NCBI RefSeq assembly: GCF_019396345.1
Contig: NZ_JAHKRM010000009.1
Location: forward strand, 310,001-374,000
Origin: Nonomuraea guangzhouensis
GTDB taxonomy: Bacteria; Actinomycetota; Actinomycetes; Streptosporangiales; Streptosporangiaceae
Direction: 5' to 3'
Length of the DNA stretch: 64,000 nucleotides
This document shows, piece by piece, positions 1 through 8,742 of this stretch. Made by a program: the position numbers and the translations under genes. The first letter of the stretch is position 1. Every line of letters begins with the position of its first letter. The notes beneath the pieces were generated by a model that did not search any database, had not been told where the DNA came from, and saw nothing but the letters and a program-made list of their open reading frames with translations.

Positions 1-2
1 TG

Positions 3-698
3 GTCGAGTTCGGCTGGCCGGTGCATGCGCTCATCTACGACGCCGAGCGGCCGCTGTCGAACTGGGCCGAGCAGATACTGAAGGCGGCCGGCGGCGAGCG
101 GGTGGCCATGGCCCCCGACCTGTTGCGAGAGCTGGGCGGCAAGGACGAGGACATACCCGAGCTGGTGGCGGTGGCCGGGCTGCCGGACGATGAGCTGTCC
201 CGCATCCAGGTGGGCCCGTCCTTCCTGGGCGCGGTGTTCGACCGGCCGAACAACCCCGGAAACATCGGGACGATGGCGCGCTCACTGGACGCGTTCGGCG
301 GCTCGGGCCTGATCGTCACCGGCCACGCCGCCGACCCCTATGATCCCCGATCGGTGCGGGCCTCCACCGGGTCGTTGCTGGCGTTGCCGGTGGTGCGGCT
401 CCACTCTCACCGGGAGGTGCTGGCGTGGGTGGAGCGGCTGCGCGCCCAGGGGCTGCCGCTGACGGTGGTGGGCACCGACGAGAACGGCACCTGCGACGTC
501 GCCGACCTGGACCTGACCGCCCCCACCCTGCTGGTCATCGGCAACGAGACCACCGGACTGAGCGCGGGATGGCGGCAGGCGTGCGACACGATGGCACGCA
601 TCCCGATGGCCGGCTCAGCCAGCTCGCTGAACGCCGCCAGCGCGGCGACCGTGGTGTTGTACGAGGCCGCCCGCCAGCGTCGAAGCCACACCGTATGA
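3..698 (+). CDS. TrmH/SpoU-family RNA 2'-O-methyltransferase (5' end outside window)
   Basis: S-adenosylmethionine-dependent 2'-O-ribose methyltransferase of the SPOUT class, acting on rRNA or tRNA. All three SpoU motifs are visible: the NNPGNIGT stretch (about 75 residues into the visible part), IGNETTGL (about residue 180), and a C-terminal IPMAGSASSLNAA loop that forms the trefoil-knot SAM site. The frame is open to the window edge through a plausible VEFGWPV run, so the gene starts upstream. The GTG at 21 could serve as a start but would remove part of the N-terminal substrate-binding region. The target nucleotide cannot be told from sequence. The fold assignment is secure. Confidence 0.9.
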   Translation, partial: VEFGWPVHALIYDAERPLSNWAEQILKAAGGERVAMAPDLLRELGGKDEDIPELVAVAGLPDDELSRIQVGPSFLGAVFDRPNNPGNIGTMARSLDAFGGSGLIVTGHAADPYDPRSVRASTGSLLALPVVRLHSHREVLAWVERLRAQGLPLTVVGTDENGTCDVADLDLTAPTLLVIGNETTGLSAGWRQACDTMARIPMAGSASSLNAASAATVVLYEAARQRRSHTV

Positions 699-824
699 GC
701 TTTTCGGCACGCGATCATCAGATCCTGGTCCATCGCCTTTACATTGTAGATTAATAACGACCTAGTCGATCACACGTCGACCGCCCATCCGGGATACCTC
801 TCGACGAAGGTGGCGCCCGCTCCC

Positions 825-848
825 CCGGCCCGACTTCATCAGGGCCGG
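825..848. terminator. Possible hairpin terminator after the methyltransferase
   Basis: CCGGCCC and GGGCCGG form a perfect 7-bp stem around a 10-base loop in the gap between the methyltransferase and the flavoprotein gene. No T-run follows, so it is at best an actinobacterial-style terminator without a U tract. The rest of the 270-base gap has only an AT-rich patch near 740-765 that could carry a promoter. Confidence 0.3.
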
Positions 849-970
849 TCACGCACTCGAGGCGGAAGGGGCGGCCCGCCGAGTCCGATGTGCGCTATGT
901 CTCATCCGCGGGCCGTTACGCGGGGTGCGTGGCCGGTGTCTCCATGCCGAGTCCATCGCACAAGGGAGAC

Positions 971-2173
971 ATGATGAACGCGAACGTCGAGGTGGTCGTG
1001 GTCGGCGGCGGGTACGGGGGCGTGATGGCGGCCAACCGCCTGGCACGGCGCGATGGCGTGTCGGTGACCCTGGTCAATCGACGTCCCGACTTCGTCGAGC
1101 GGATCCGCCTGCACCAGCTCGTGACCGGCTCCGATGACGCGGTCGAGGGCTTCGGCGAGGTTCTGGGCGGGAACGTCCGGCTGGTGGTCGACGCCGCGAC
1201 CCGGATCGACGCGGCCGCGCGCCGGGTGTCGCTGGCGGGCGGCGGCACGGTCTCGTACGACTACCTCATCTACGCGGTGGGCAGCGGCGCCGCCGATCCC
1301 GGCGTGCCCGGAGCGGCGAAGTTCGCTCATTCGGTGTCGGACCTCGAGGGGGCGAAACGACTGCGGTCGGCGCTGGCCGCGGCGCCCGCGACGGCTCCGG
1401 TGACCGTGGTCGGGGCCGGCCCGACCGGTATAGAGACCGCGGCCGAGCTGGCGGAACTGGGCCGCAAGGTCACCCTGGTCTGCGGCAACGTACTCGGCCC
1501 CTACCTGCATCCCCGGGGCCGCCGCCCGGTCGCCCGACGGCTCGCCGAGCTGGGTGTGACCGTCCTCGAAGGTCCGCGCGCGCGGGTGACGGAAGTGACA
1601 CGCGACGCCGTACAGCTCGACGACGGCCGCGTGCTGCCGAGCGCGGTGACGATCTGGACCGCGGGATTCCGGGTCCCGGACCTGGCCGCCCGCAGCGGGT
1701 TGCGCACCGACACCGAAGGCCGCCTGCTCACCGACGCGACGCTGACCAGTGTGGACGACGTACGCATCGTCGCCGCTGGGGACGCGGCGGCGATGACGGA
1801 CCGGCCATTCCGGATGAGCTGCCAGGCCGCCGTGCAACTGGGCGCGGGGGCCGCCGCTACGATCCTGCGCCGGATCGCGGGGAGAACACCCGCGCCCGTC
1901 CGGTTGATGTTCGCCGGGCAGTGCATCAGCCTCGGTCGGAACGGAGGCGTCACCCAGTTCTCCTACCTGAACGACAGGGCGAACCCGCTTCGCATCAGCG
2001 GGCGGCTCGGTGCCAAGGTCAAGGAGTTCGCCTGCCGGTTCCCCCTCAACCAGTTGGCGTCCGGGGCACGCAAGGCCAGTTCCCGCGCATCCCACGGCGA
2101 CAGCGCCGCTCGCCTGGAAACGCCTCAGCCGAAACCCCGCACGACGCCGTCCGACACCCGACGCGGGGCCTGA
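971..2173 (+). CDS. NDH-2-like FAD-dependent pyridine nucleotide-disulphide oxidoreductase
   Basis: Predicted FAD- and NAD(P)H-binding oxidoreductase of the type II NADH dehydrogenase group (400 aa). An N-terminal dinucleotide fold VVGGGYGG (residues 10-17) binds FAD. A second GAGPTGIE fold near residue 150 binds NAD(P)H, and AAGDAAAM near residue 272 is the second FAD contact. The ATG at 971 was chosen because AAGGGAG lies just upstream; the frame extends further 5' without a ribosome site. The next gene is an ECF41 sigma factor. Such sigma factors are usually linked to oxidoreductases, epimerases or carboxymuconolactone decarboxylases, so this is its likely partner gene. The electron acceptor is unknown. 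Confidence 0.85.
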   Translation: MMNANVEVVVVGGGYGGVMAANRLARRDGVSVTLVNRRPDFVERIRLHQLVTGSDDAVEGFGEVLGGNVRLVVDAATRIDAAARRVSLAGGGTVSYDYLIYAVGSGAADPGVPGAAKFAHSVSDLEGAKRLRSALAAAPATAPVTVVGAGPTGIETAAELAELGRKVTLVCGNVLGPYLHPRGRRPVARRLAELGVTVLEGPRARVTEVTRDAVQLDDGRVLPSAVTIWTAGFRVPDLAARSGLRTDTEGRLLTDATLTSVDDVRIVAAGDAAAMTDRPFRMSCQAAVQLGAGAAATILRRIAGRTPAPVRLMFAGQCISLGRNGGVTQFSYLNDRANPLRISGRLGAKVKEFACRFPLNQLASGARKASSRASHGDSAARLETPQPKPRTTPSDTRRGA

Positions 2174-2262
2174 TCAGTGGCGAGGCTCATCTTCGTACCG
2201 GGTACATATCCACGGCCGCCTTCCGGCAGGTGGGACAACCGCGAGAGAGCGAAACGCACGAC

Positions 2263-3153
2263 ATGAACGACCCCGACTCCGCGACCGAGGCCTTCGTCGC
2301 CCACCGCGACCTGCTGTTCACCGTCGCCTACGAGATGCTCGGATCGGCGGCGGACGCCGAGGACGTCCTCCAGGAGGCCTGGCTGCGGTGGGTCAAGGTC
2401 GACCTGGCGCAGGTACAGGACCAGCGCGCCTACCTGGTACGGATCACGACCCGGCAAGCACTCAACCGGCTACGCACCCTCAAACGACGCAAGGAGGCCT
2501 ACGTCGGCCCCTGGCTGCCCGAGCCGCTGCTCACCGCGCCGGACGTGGCCGAGGACGTCGAGCTGTCCGAGAACCTGTCGCTGGCACTCATGTTCATCCT
2601 CGAAACCCTCTCACCGACCGAACGCGCCGTCTTCGTGCTGCGCGAGGTCTTCGACATCGACTACGACGACATCGCGGCCGCGATCGGCAAGAGCCCCTCC
2701 GCCGTACGCCAGCTCGCCTACCGCGCCCGCCGGCACGTCGACGCCCGCCGGCCGCGCACACCGGCTTCCCCGGAAGAAGCCCGGGCAGCGTTGCATTCGT
2801 TCCAGACCGCGCTGGTGACCGGGGACCTGCAGGGGCTGCTCGACGTACTCGCCCCGGACGTTGTTTTCGTCAGCGACGGCGGCGGCCTCAAGTTGGCGGC
2901 CCTGCGGCCGGTCGCCGGCGCCGACAAGGTGCTCAGTTACATGGCCGGCAGCCTCGTCAAGGCCGGCGGCACCTTCACCAGTGAGCCCACGACGATCAAC
3001 GGCAACCTCGGACTCATTCTGCGCCTGGACGGCGTGATCGACGGCGTGCTGGCCTTCCGCGTGGAGAACGCCCGCGTCACAGGCCTCTACTACGTCCGCA
3101 ACCCCGAGAAGCTCACCCGCGTTGAGTCCGAAACCCCTCTTACCTCCCGCTGA
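2263..3153 (+). CDS. sigJ: ECF41-family RNA polymerase sigma factor (SigJ type)
   Basis: Extracytoplasmic-function sigma factor of 296 aa. Sigma region 2 spans roughly residues 10-75 (LLFTVAYEMLGSAADAEDVLQEAWLRW) and region 4 roughly 115-165. The linker between them carries the WLPEP motif characteristic of ECF41. Instead of an anti-sigma partner there is a C-terminal SnoaL/NTF2-like domain with a DGGG motif, which in studied members modulates core polymerase binding. Start chosen at ATG 2263 with a GAGAGAG site upstream; the open frame runs far 5' into the preceding gene without homology. The upstream flavoprotein gene is the probable regulon member. I found no clear ECF41-type promoter upstream of that gene. 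Confidence 0.92.
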   Translation: MNDPDSATEAFVAHRDLLFTVAYEMLGSAADAEDVLQEAWLRWVKVDLAQVQDQRAYLVRITTRQALNRLRTLKRRKEAYVGPWLPEPLLTAPDVAEDVELSENLSLALMFILETLSPTERAVFVLREVFDIDYDDIAAAIGKSPSAVRQLAYRARRHVDARRPRTPASPEEARAALHSFQTALVTGDLQGLLDVLAPDVVFVSDGGGLKLAALRPVAGADKVLSYMAGSLVKAGGTFTSEPTTINGNLGLILRLDGVIDGVLAFRVENARVTGLYYVRNPEKLTRVESETPLTSR

Positions 3154-3201
3154 CCGTCCCCCTCTCCGCCGGGGGGACTCAGCCAACCAAGGAGTTCCAC
3201 A

Positions 3202-4200
3202 ATGACCACTACTGCCACCGGCACCCACGGCGGGCTACCGCGCCGGTCGGGGCTCGACGGTTGGAGAGTGATCACCTGGGTGATGACGGCGGCCGCGCTG
3301 GCTGTGGCCCTGATAGCACCGCTTTCCGGGTCGGCGCCCTACATGTTCGTTCTGCTGCTGTCGATTCCGCTGGCGTTCATCTGCGGCGTGCGTCGCTACG
3401 GGGCGAAGGCGCTGCTGCTCTTCTTCGCCGTGACCTTCGTGGTGAGCAACTTCTTCGAGAACCTCAGCATCTCCACGGGCTTTCCCTTCGGCCACTATCA
3501 CTACACCGGTAGCCCGAAGCTGATCGATGTGCCGATCTTCATCGGCCCCATCTACTTCGGCTTGGGTTACCTGTGCTGGCAGGTGGCCAACGTCCTGCTC
3601 GACGAGGCGGACACCCGGCTTTCCTGGCGGGCGGGCACCGGGCACCGCGTCAACGTGGTCGCCCTGCCCATGACCGCGGCAGCCATCATGACGATGTTCG
3701 ACCTCGGCAGCGACTCGATCGCCTCGACCGTCAACCACTTGTGGATCTGGGAGCGGGGTGGCGGCGTGTTCGGCGTCCCCTACACCAACTACCTCGGCTG
3801 GTGGCTGGTCACCTACCTATTCTTCCAGATCTTCGCCCTCTACCTGGCCCGCCGCCAGGCACCCGTGCGAAGCACCGGGCTCGAACCGTCGCTGCAGTCG
3901 GTTCTCGTCTACGCGGGGCTCGGGCTCAGCACCATCCCCTATTTCGCGGCCGCCTCGGGCGAGGACATCACGGATGCGACCGGAACGGTCTGGAACGCGC
4001 ACGCGCTCAACGAGACGATGATGACCATCAACCTGTTCACCGTGGTCTTCGTGGCTTTCCTCGCCTTGGTCAAGTTGGCACGCCACGACACCACCGGTAA
4101 CACGATCCCCACTCGCGACACCGCGCTCCCCTTCGGCAGTGGCGGAGCGACGGTCACGTCGGTCGGCTCGGCCATCAACCGGGCGAACACCTCCGTGTAG
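3202..4200 (+). CDS. Carotenoid biosynthesis-like integral membrane protein (DUF422/CruF family)
   Basis: Polytopic membrane protein of 332 aa with about seven or eight hydrophobic segments starting near residue 25. The family motifs are visible: ENLSISTGFPFGHYHYT near residue 90 and GVFGVPYTNYLGWWL near residue 190. Characterised relatives hydrate the terminal psi-end of C40-C50 carotenoids (CruF, bisanhydrobacterioruberin hydratase). No other carotenoid gene lies nearby, so the substrate is open. It follows the sigma factor by 48 bases with GGAGTTCC before the ATG and may be co-transcribed. Confidence 0.8.
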   Translation: MTTTATGTHGGLPRRSGLDGWRVITWVMTAAALAVALIAPLSGSAPYMFVLLLSIPLAFICGVRRYGAKALLLFFAVTFVVSNFFENLSISTGFPFGHYHYTGSPKLIDVPIFIGPIYFGLGYLCWQVANVLLDEADTRLSWRAGTGHRVNVVALPMTAAAIMTMFDLGSDSIASTVNHLWIWERGGGVFGVPYTNYLGWWLVTYLFFQIFALYLARRQAPVRSTGLEPSLQSVLVYAGLGLSTIPYFAAASGEDITDATGTVWNAHALNETMMTINLFTVVFVAFLALVKLARHDTTGNTIPTRDTALPFGSGGATVTSVGSAINRANTSV

Positions 4201-4252
4201 CGCACGGCCGCGTCCGGAGCACCTCGCCGCCGGGCCGGAACATCCCCAGGAC

Positions 4253-4375
4253 TACCAGCTCGTCGCCCGCCACAGCGGCAAGTGCGTCGACGTCAGCGGC
4301 ATCTCGACCGCTGCCCGGGCTCCCGTCCACCAGTGGACCTGCACGCGGCGCTCTGGGGCCGATGACCACGCCTGA
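4253..4375 (+). pseudogene. Fragment of a ricin-type beta-trefoil lectin (RICIN/CBM13) domain
   Basis: One frame reads YQLVARHSGKCVDVSG followed by a segment ending VHQWTC, matching one complete subdomain of a RICIN carbohydrate-binding repeat with its conserved G-K-C-(L/V)-D-V core and Q-W. Nothing upstream or downstream extends it and there is no start or ribosome site. It is the leftover of a secreted glycoside hydrolase or lectin gene, deleted on both sides. Confidence 0.65.
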
Positions 4376-4383
4376 TCGTGGTC

Positions 4384-5292
4384 CTATCGAGGGCTGTGCG
4401 CACCGGTCATGAGCGCGGCGAGGTCTTCGGGGTGCAGGAAGCTCGGCGGCGGAGGCGGCCCCCAGTTGAACAGGCCTTTGGCGCCTTCGAGGGTTTCCGG
4501 GGTCCACAGCTGGTCGTCGATGACGCAGTCCATGTCGGAGTAGTACTCGCTGAAGTTGCCCGCGGGATCTTTGAGGTACCAGAAGAAGTTGGATCCGGCG
4601 TGGTGCCGTCCCAGGCCCCACACGTGCCGCTCGGGGTGGTCCTCCAGCATGGCGAAGGCGCCTCGGCCGATCTCGTCGATGTCGTCGACCTGCCAGGAGG
4701 TGTGGTGCAGAAAGGTGACCGGGGCCCGCAGCACCAGGATGTTGTGGTGGTCGGTCGAGCAGCGCAGGAACGCCCCCGCGTCCTTGATGAAGTCGCTGGC
4801 CTTGAAGCCGAGCCCCTTGATGAAGAAGGCGCTGGTCACGGCCAGGTCGGTGGTGGCGAGCACGGCGTGGCCGAGCTTGCGGGGCCGGACCCGCCCTTCG
4901 CGCAGCACGCCGGGCGCGCGGGTGCCGGCCCTTTCCTGGCGTCCGGGCCCGTTGTACGGGGTGGCTAGGACCGCCTGCTGCTCGATCCGCGGTTCGACGC
5001 GGAGCACGGCGCGCATTCCGGTGACCGGCTCGTGGACGGTGAGGGTGTCGCCGTCGAAGGGAACCTCCAGTCGCGAGGCGACGGCGGCCAGATCGTCGGG
5101 GTGATCGACTCCGACGACGATCTCCACCAGCCGCCGGGTCGCCGTGGGCACGATGCGGAGCTGCCGGCCGCCATCCTGGGTGGAGAACCAGCCGTCGTCC
5201 TCGGGCTTCAGGCCGAAGTCGGTGTAGTAGGCGCCCGTCTCCGCGGTGTTGGGGACGCCCATGGTGATCGAGCTGAGGCGGTGCAGGGACAT
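4384..5292 (-). CDS. Two-domain VOC extradiol ring-cleavage dioxygenase
   Basis: Type I extradiol dioxygenase (302 aa) that opens catecholic rings meta to the hydroxyls, using Fe(II). Two vicinal-oxygen-chelate domains are present, residues 1-130 and 137-290. The catalytic domain shows the 2-His-1-carboxylate triad H142 (KLGHAV), H197 (HHTSW) and E249 (FSEYY). It overlaps by one base the stop of the upstream hydrolase gene (TGATG), so it is the last gene of a four-gene operon with a monooxygenase and flavin reductase. That set resembles the HsaA/B/C logic of steroid A/B-ring catabolism or other meta-cleavage pathways. The exact substrate is not readable. Confidence 0.88.
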   Translation of the reverse strand: MSLHRLSSITMGVPNTAETGAYYTDFGLKPEDDGWFSTQDGGRQLRIVPTATRRLVEIVVGVDHPDDLAAVASRLEVPFDGDTLTVHEPVTGMRAVLRVEPRIEQQAVLATPYNGPGRQERAGTRAPGVLREGRVRPRKLGHAVLATTDLAVTSAFFIKGLGFKASDFIKDAGAFLRCSTDHHNILVLRAPVTFLHHTSWQVDDIDEIGRGAFAMLEDHPERHVWGLGRHHAGSNFFWYLKDPAGNFSEYYSDMDCVIDDQLWTPETLEGAKGLFNWGPPPPPSFLHPEDLAALMTGAHSPR

Positions 5293-6137
5293 CAGTGGCC
5301 TCCTTCGATGAAGGTCTGGTGGAGCTCGCCGATACCTTCCACGTACGAGACGAGCTCATCGCCCGGCGCCAGCCAGCGCTGCGGATTACGGCCGAGGCCG
5401 ACCCCGGCCGGTGTGCCGGTGAAGATGACGTCGCCGGGCAGCAGCGGCAGCACCGCCGACAGCTTCGCGATCAAGGCGGGAACGGAGAAGACCAGGTCCC
5501 GGGTACGGCCCTTCTGCATCTCCGCACCGTTGATGGAGCAGCCGAGCTCGAGCTCGTCCAGGTTGGCGAACTCCTCCAGCGAAACCAGCCAGGGCCCCAT
5601 GGGCGCGAACCCGGGAAAGGATTTGCCCAGGCCGAACTGCGGTGCGGGTCCGGCCATCTGGGTGATCCGCTCGGACAGGTCCTGCCCCGCGGTGAGTCCG
5701 GCCACATACTCCCAGGACGGTTCGGCGTGATGGGCGCGCTTGCCGATGACGGCGACCAGTTCCACCTCCCAGTCGGTGTGCCCGCCCGGCGGCAGGGCCA
5801 CCTCCGTGACCGGTCCGGTGATCGCGGAGGCGAACTTGGTGAAGACCGGCGGCAAGGTGTCGGGGACGGCGAAGCCGGACTCCGCGGCGTGCTCGCGGTA
5901 GTTGAGCCCGATGGCGAACACCTGGCGCGGCGCGGGCACGGGTGCGCCGAGGTCCCGTTCGTCGAACGCGGCGCCGTCGGGCAGTTCGGCCGCGGCCGCC
6001 CACGCGGTGAACTCCTGCCAGCGGTCATAGACGGCCTGGGGGTCCGAAGCGAACAGCCCGTCGCTGGCCTCAGCGACGTCAACGGCTCTGTGGTGCCGGA
6101 TGAGGACGAGCCGACCGGACAGGTTGGCGACTCTCAT
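5292..6137 (-). CDS. Fumarylacetoacetate hydrolase family protein
   Basis: Member of the FAH superfamily (281 aa), which hydrolyses or decarboxylates ring-cleavage products with a divalent metal. Characteristic blocks: GLNYREHAAE near residue 77, DWEVELVAVIGK at 122-133, and the C-terminal GDVIFTGTPAGVG that closes the active site. In meta-cleavage pathways relatives act as hydratase, decarboxylase or acylpyruvate hydrolase after the extradiol dioxygenase, and the dioxygenase gene follows directly. Nine bases separate it from the monooxygenase gene upstream. Confidence 0.87.
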   Translation of the reverse strand: MRVANLSGRLVLIRHHRAVDVAEASDGLFASDPQAVYDRWQEFTAWAAAAELPDGAAFDERDLGAPVPAPRQVFAIGLNYREHAAESGFAVPDTLPPVFTKFASAITGPVTEVALPPGGHTDWEVELVAVIGKRAHHAEPSWEYVAGLTAGQDLSERITQMAGPAPQFGLGKSFPGFAPMGPWLVSLEEFANLDELELGCSINGAEMQKGRTRDLVFSVPALIAKLSAVLPLLPGDVIFTGTPAGVGLGRNPQRWLAPGDELVSYVEGIGELHQTFIEGGH

Positions 6138-6145
6138 GAAGTCTC

Positions 6146-7321
6146 CTAGATGAGCGGGGTGATCTGGTCGTCGACGCCGAGCAATGCCTTGCCGTACACC
6201 TCGAAGCCGATCTGGGGGACGGCGACGGCGTGCCGGGCGGCCACGTTGGCGTCGCGCCAGATGCGCTGCAGCGGGTTGACCTCGGCGAAGCTGCCCGCTC
6301 CATGCGCGTCGAGGAGGGTCTGGATGGCGGCGACCACGTTCTGCACGGCGACGCCGGTGTCGGAGCGCACGCGTGCCCGCAGGAGCGTCGGTGGATACTC
6401 GCCGCGCTCGGCGAAGGAGTCGATGTCGCTCGCAGCACGTACGGCGTGCAGGTACGCGGTGTCGATGCGGTTGGCGGCCTCGGCGATCTGCAGCTGGAAG
6501 GCGGTCGATTCGGCCTGGGTCTCGTAGAAGGTGTAGGAGATGGCCTTGCGACCGGCCCGCTCGGTGACGTAACGCAGCGCGGCCCTGCCGAGCCCGATCT
6601 GCGGCGCTGCCAGCACCAGCGCCAACACCGGCACGAACGCGGCCCGATAGAGCAACTCGTCGGTGTGCTGGGTGCCGTAATCGCCCTCGATCGCGGAGGG
6701 AACCGACAGCACGCGATGCTCGGGTACGAAGACGTCGCCGACGATGAGGCAGTTGCTGCCCGTACCGCGCATGCCGGCGACGAACCAGACGTCTTCGATC
6801 TCGAAGTCGGCTCTGGGCACCAGGACCAGCGCCTGGTCGACGACCTCGCCGCTGTCATCGGTGAGGGGGACGCCGAGCACGGCCCAGGTGGCGTGCCAGG
6901 AGCCGGAGTTGTAGAACCAGCGGCCTGAGACCCGCCAGCCGCCCTCGACCCGGCGGGCGCTGGAGGAGGGGGTGAGGACGCCGGAGACCTTGACCTGCGG
7001 GTCGGCGAAGACCTCTTCCTGAGCCTGCGCGGGGAACAGCGAGGTCAGCCAGTTGCATACGTTGATCAGGGTGACGACCCACGCGGTGGACCCGTCGCCC
7101 TCGGCCACCTTCGCCGAGACCTCCAGCATGGTGCGCATGTCGGTACCGAGCCCACCGTACCGTTTGGGCACCGAAAGACGGAACAGACCGGCCGCGCCCA
7201 GCGCGTCGATCACCTCGTCCGGGACCCGCCGGTCCTCCTCGGTCTTGGCCGCCTGCTCGCGCAGCAGCGGCAGCAGCGCTTCGGCGCGCTCCACCAGCTC
7301 GTCAGTGGTTTCCATCGTCAT
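6146..7321 (-). CDS. Acyl-CoA dehydrogenase-fold flavin-dependent monooxygenase (HsaA-like)
   Basis: 391-aa protein of the acyl-CoA dehydrogenase superfamily, in the group that works as the oxygenase half of two-component (group D) flavin monooxygenases. Visible blocks: KRYGGLG near residue 53, DGSTAWV near 76, a central beta domain with RVSGRWFYNSG, and an all-helical C-terminal domain. Its start overlaps the stop of the flavin reductase gene by ATGA, a strong sign that the pair is a reductase-oxygenase system making a catechol for the dioxygenase downstream. A true acyl-CoA dehydrogenase is less likely given the reductase partner. Confidence 0.85.
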   Translation of the reverse strand: MTMETTDELVERAEALLPLLREQAAKTEEDRRVPDEVIDALGAAGLFRLSVPKRYGGLGTDMRTMLEVSAKVAEGDGSTAWVVTLINVCNWLTSLFPAQAQEEVFADPQVKVSGVLTPSSSARRVEGGWRVSGRWFYNSGSWHATWAVLGVPLTDDSGEVVDQALVLVPRADFEIEDVWFVAGMRGTGSNCLIVGDVFVPEHRVLSVPSAIEGDYGTQHTDELLYRAAFVPVLALVLAAPQIGLGRAALRYVTERAGRKAISYTFYETQAESTAFQLQIAEAANRIDTAYLHAVRAASDIDSFAERGEYPPTLLRARVRSDTGVAVQNVVAAIQTLLDAHGAGSFAEVNPLQRIWRDANVAARHAVAVPQIGFEVYGKALLGVDDQITPLI

Positions 7322-7842
7322 CTCCTCAAAGCGTCGACGTGATCGGTGATGGCCCGCCGTGGGCGGCGGGCGAAGCCGGAGTGGGTGCCGAACGTGCGGT
7401 GGCCGTACACCAGCGGCGCGGCGGTGACCGTACGCGCATGGGTGACCAGACCGAGAAGCAGCAGGTGGTCACCGCCCTCGACCGCCTGAGTCAGCCGGCA
7501 GGCCAGCCAGCCCGGCGCTTCCTCCAGGCAGGGCAGGCCGTTCTCGACGTGCCACGGCACACCGGCGAAACGGTCGGCGGCGCGCCGGGCGAAGGTCAGC
7601 GCCAGGTCGTCCTGAGCCTGGCCGAGCACGTTCACGCCGAATCGCCGGCTCGCCAGGATGAGACCGAGCACCGCGGAGGAGCGATCGAGGGCGACCGTCA
7701 CCATCGGCGGCCGAAGCGACAACGAGGCGAACGCGCTCACGGTCGTCCCGTGCGGTGTCTTGTCCTGGGCGGCGGCGGTCACGACCGTCACCGGAGCGCA
7801 CACTCCGGCCATGAGGTCGCGGAACTCGCGGTCTGTCACCAT
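7318..7842 (-). CDS. Flavin reductase domain protein (HpaC/HsaB-like)
   Basis: 174-aa FMN/FAD:NAD(P)H reductase supplying reduced flavin to the adjacent oxygenase. The flavin_reduct fold is recognisable from APVTVVTA near residue 16, GTTVSAFASLSLRPPMV at about 32-48, FGVNVLGQAQDDLALTFA near 70 and a C-terminal YGHRTFGTH. First gene of the four-gene operon, with GGAG eight bases before the ATG. It is transcribed divergently from the GntR gene across a 106-base region with two copies of a direct repeat. Confidence 0.9.
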   Translation of the reverse strand: MVTDREFRDLMAGVCAPVTVVTAAAQDKTPHGTTVSAFASLSLRPPMVTVALDRSSAVLGLILASRRFGVNVLGQAQDDLALTFARRAADRFAGVPWHVENGLPCLEEAPGWLACRLTQAVEGGDHLLLLGLVTHARTVTAAPLVYGHRTFGTHSGFARRPRRAITDHVDALRR

Positions 7843-7852
7843 GCTCGCTCCA

Positions 7853-7929
7853 ATTGTTCATGATGATTACGGGCATATTGCAACCGAAGTCCAGGGCACG
7901 TCAAGGACGATGGGCGGTATTGTTCATGA
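7853..7929. promoter_or_regulatory. Divergent control region with two ATTGTTCATGA boxes
   Basis: The 11-mer ATTGTTCATGA occurs at 7853-7863 and again at 7919-7929, 66 bp apart on the same strand. The second copy contains the 8-bp palindrome TTCATGAA. One copy lies beside the flavin-reductase start and the other just before the regulator's ribosome site. They are good candidates for binding sites of the FadR/GntR protein encoded next door. Confidence 0.55.
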
Positions 7930-7948
7930 AGGATTGAGAGGAGATCTC

Positions 7949-8665
7949 GTGGTAGGCAACGATCCGGCGCTGCGGCGCGCGGACTGGGACAAGCCCGCGC
8001 TGCGCCGAGCCCAGCAAGCCGCCGACAGCATCGCCGAGCTCGTCGCGGCGACCGAGCCGGGGGCGCGGCTGGGCACCCGGGAAGAGCTGCGCGCGAGGTG
8101 CGGCGTGTCGGTCGGCACCTTCAACGAAACGCTGCGGATCCTGCAGGCCCGTGGGCTGGTGACGGTGCGCCCCGGGCCTGGCGGGGGGCTGTTCGCCGCC
8201 GAGCAGTCGCCCATGGTGCGACTGGGCAACTCCGTTCTGGCCCTGGACGCCCAGCAGACCGACGTCGCCGACGCCGTCCGCATCCGCGACGCACTCGACC
8301 CGCTGCTGATCGAGGACGCCCTGTGGCACGCCTCCCCCGCCGACCTCGCCGGCCTGCGGGACCGGCTCGGCGTGATGGCCGAGGCGGCCAAGGGCGGCGA
8401 CGCGGCGGCTTTCGTGCACGCGAACTGGAAACTGCACGCCGCGATCGCCGAGATCAGCCCCAATCCGCTGCTGCGCTCGCTCTACCTGAGCCTGCTCGAC
8501 CTGATCGAATCCCACACGCTGTCGGTGCTGCCCGGGGACGGCAAGCCGCTGCCGGACTACATCAACGAGCGGCTCGCCCTGCATGCCGGCCTCATCGACG
8601 CGCTCGAACGGCGCGACCGGGATGAGGCGATCCGGCTCATTCACGCGCACAACGTCACCGCCTGA
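7949..8665 (+). CDS. FadR-subfamily GntR transcriptional regulator
   Basis: 238-aa regulator. A winged helix-turn-helix spans roughly residues 15-80 (GTREELRARCGVSVGTFNETLRILQARGLVTVRPGPGGG), followed by an all-helical FCD effector domain that usually binds an acid or acyl ligand and a metal. GTG 7949 is preferred because GAGAGGAG sits five bases upstream; the ATG at 7910 has no ribosome site and would include an operator copy. It very probably represses the divergent meta-cleavage operon and itself. Confidence 0.88.
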   Translation: MVGNDPALRRADWDKPALRRAQQAADSIAELVAATEPGARLGTREELRARCGVSVGTFNETLRILQARGLVTVRPGPGGGLFAAEQSPMVRLGNSVLALDAQQTDVADAVRIRDALDPLLIEDALWHASPADLAGLRDRLGVMAEAAKGGDAAAFVHANWKLHAAIAEISPNPLLRSLYLSLLDLIESHTLSVLPGDGKPLPDYINERLALHAGLIDALERRDRDEAIRLIHAHNVTA

Positions 8666-8742
8666 CGCGCGAACCCAAAGGCCGCGCGACGCTCTTCACC
8701 TCACAGAAACGCAGCCGGATGGTCCTGGATCCGTGGACGCGA

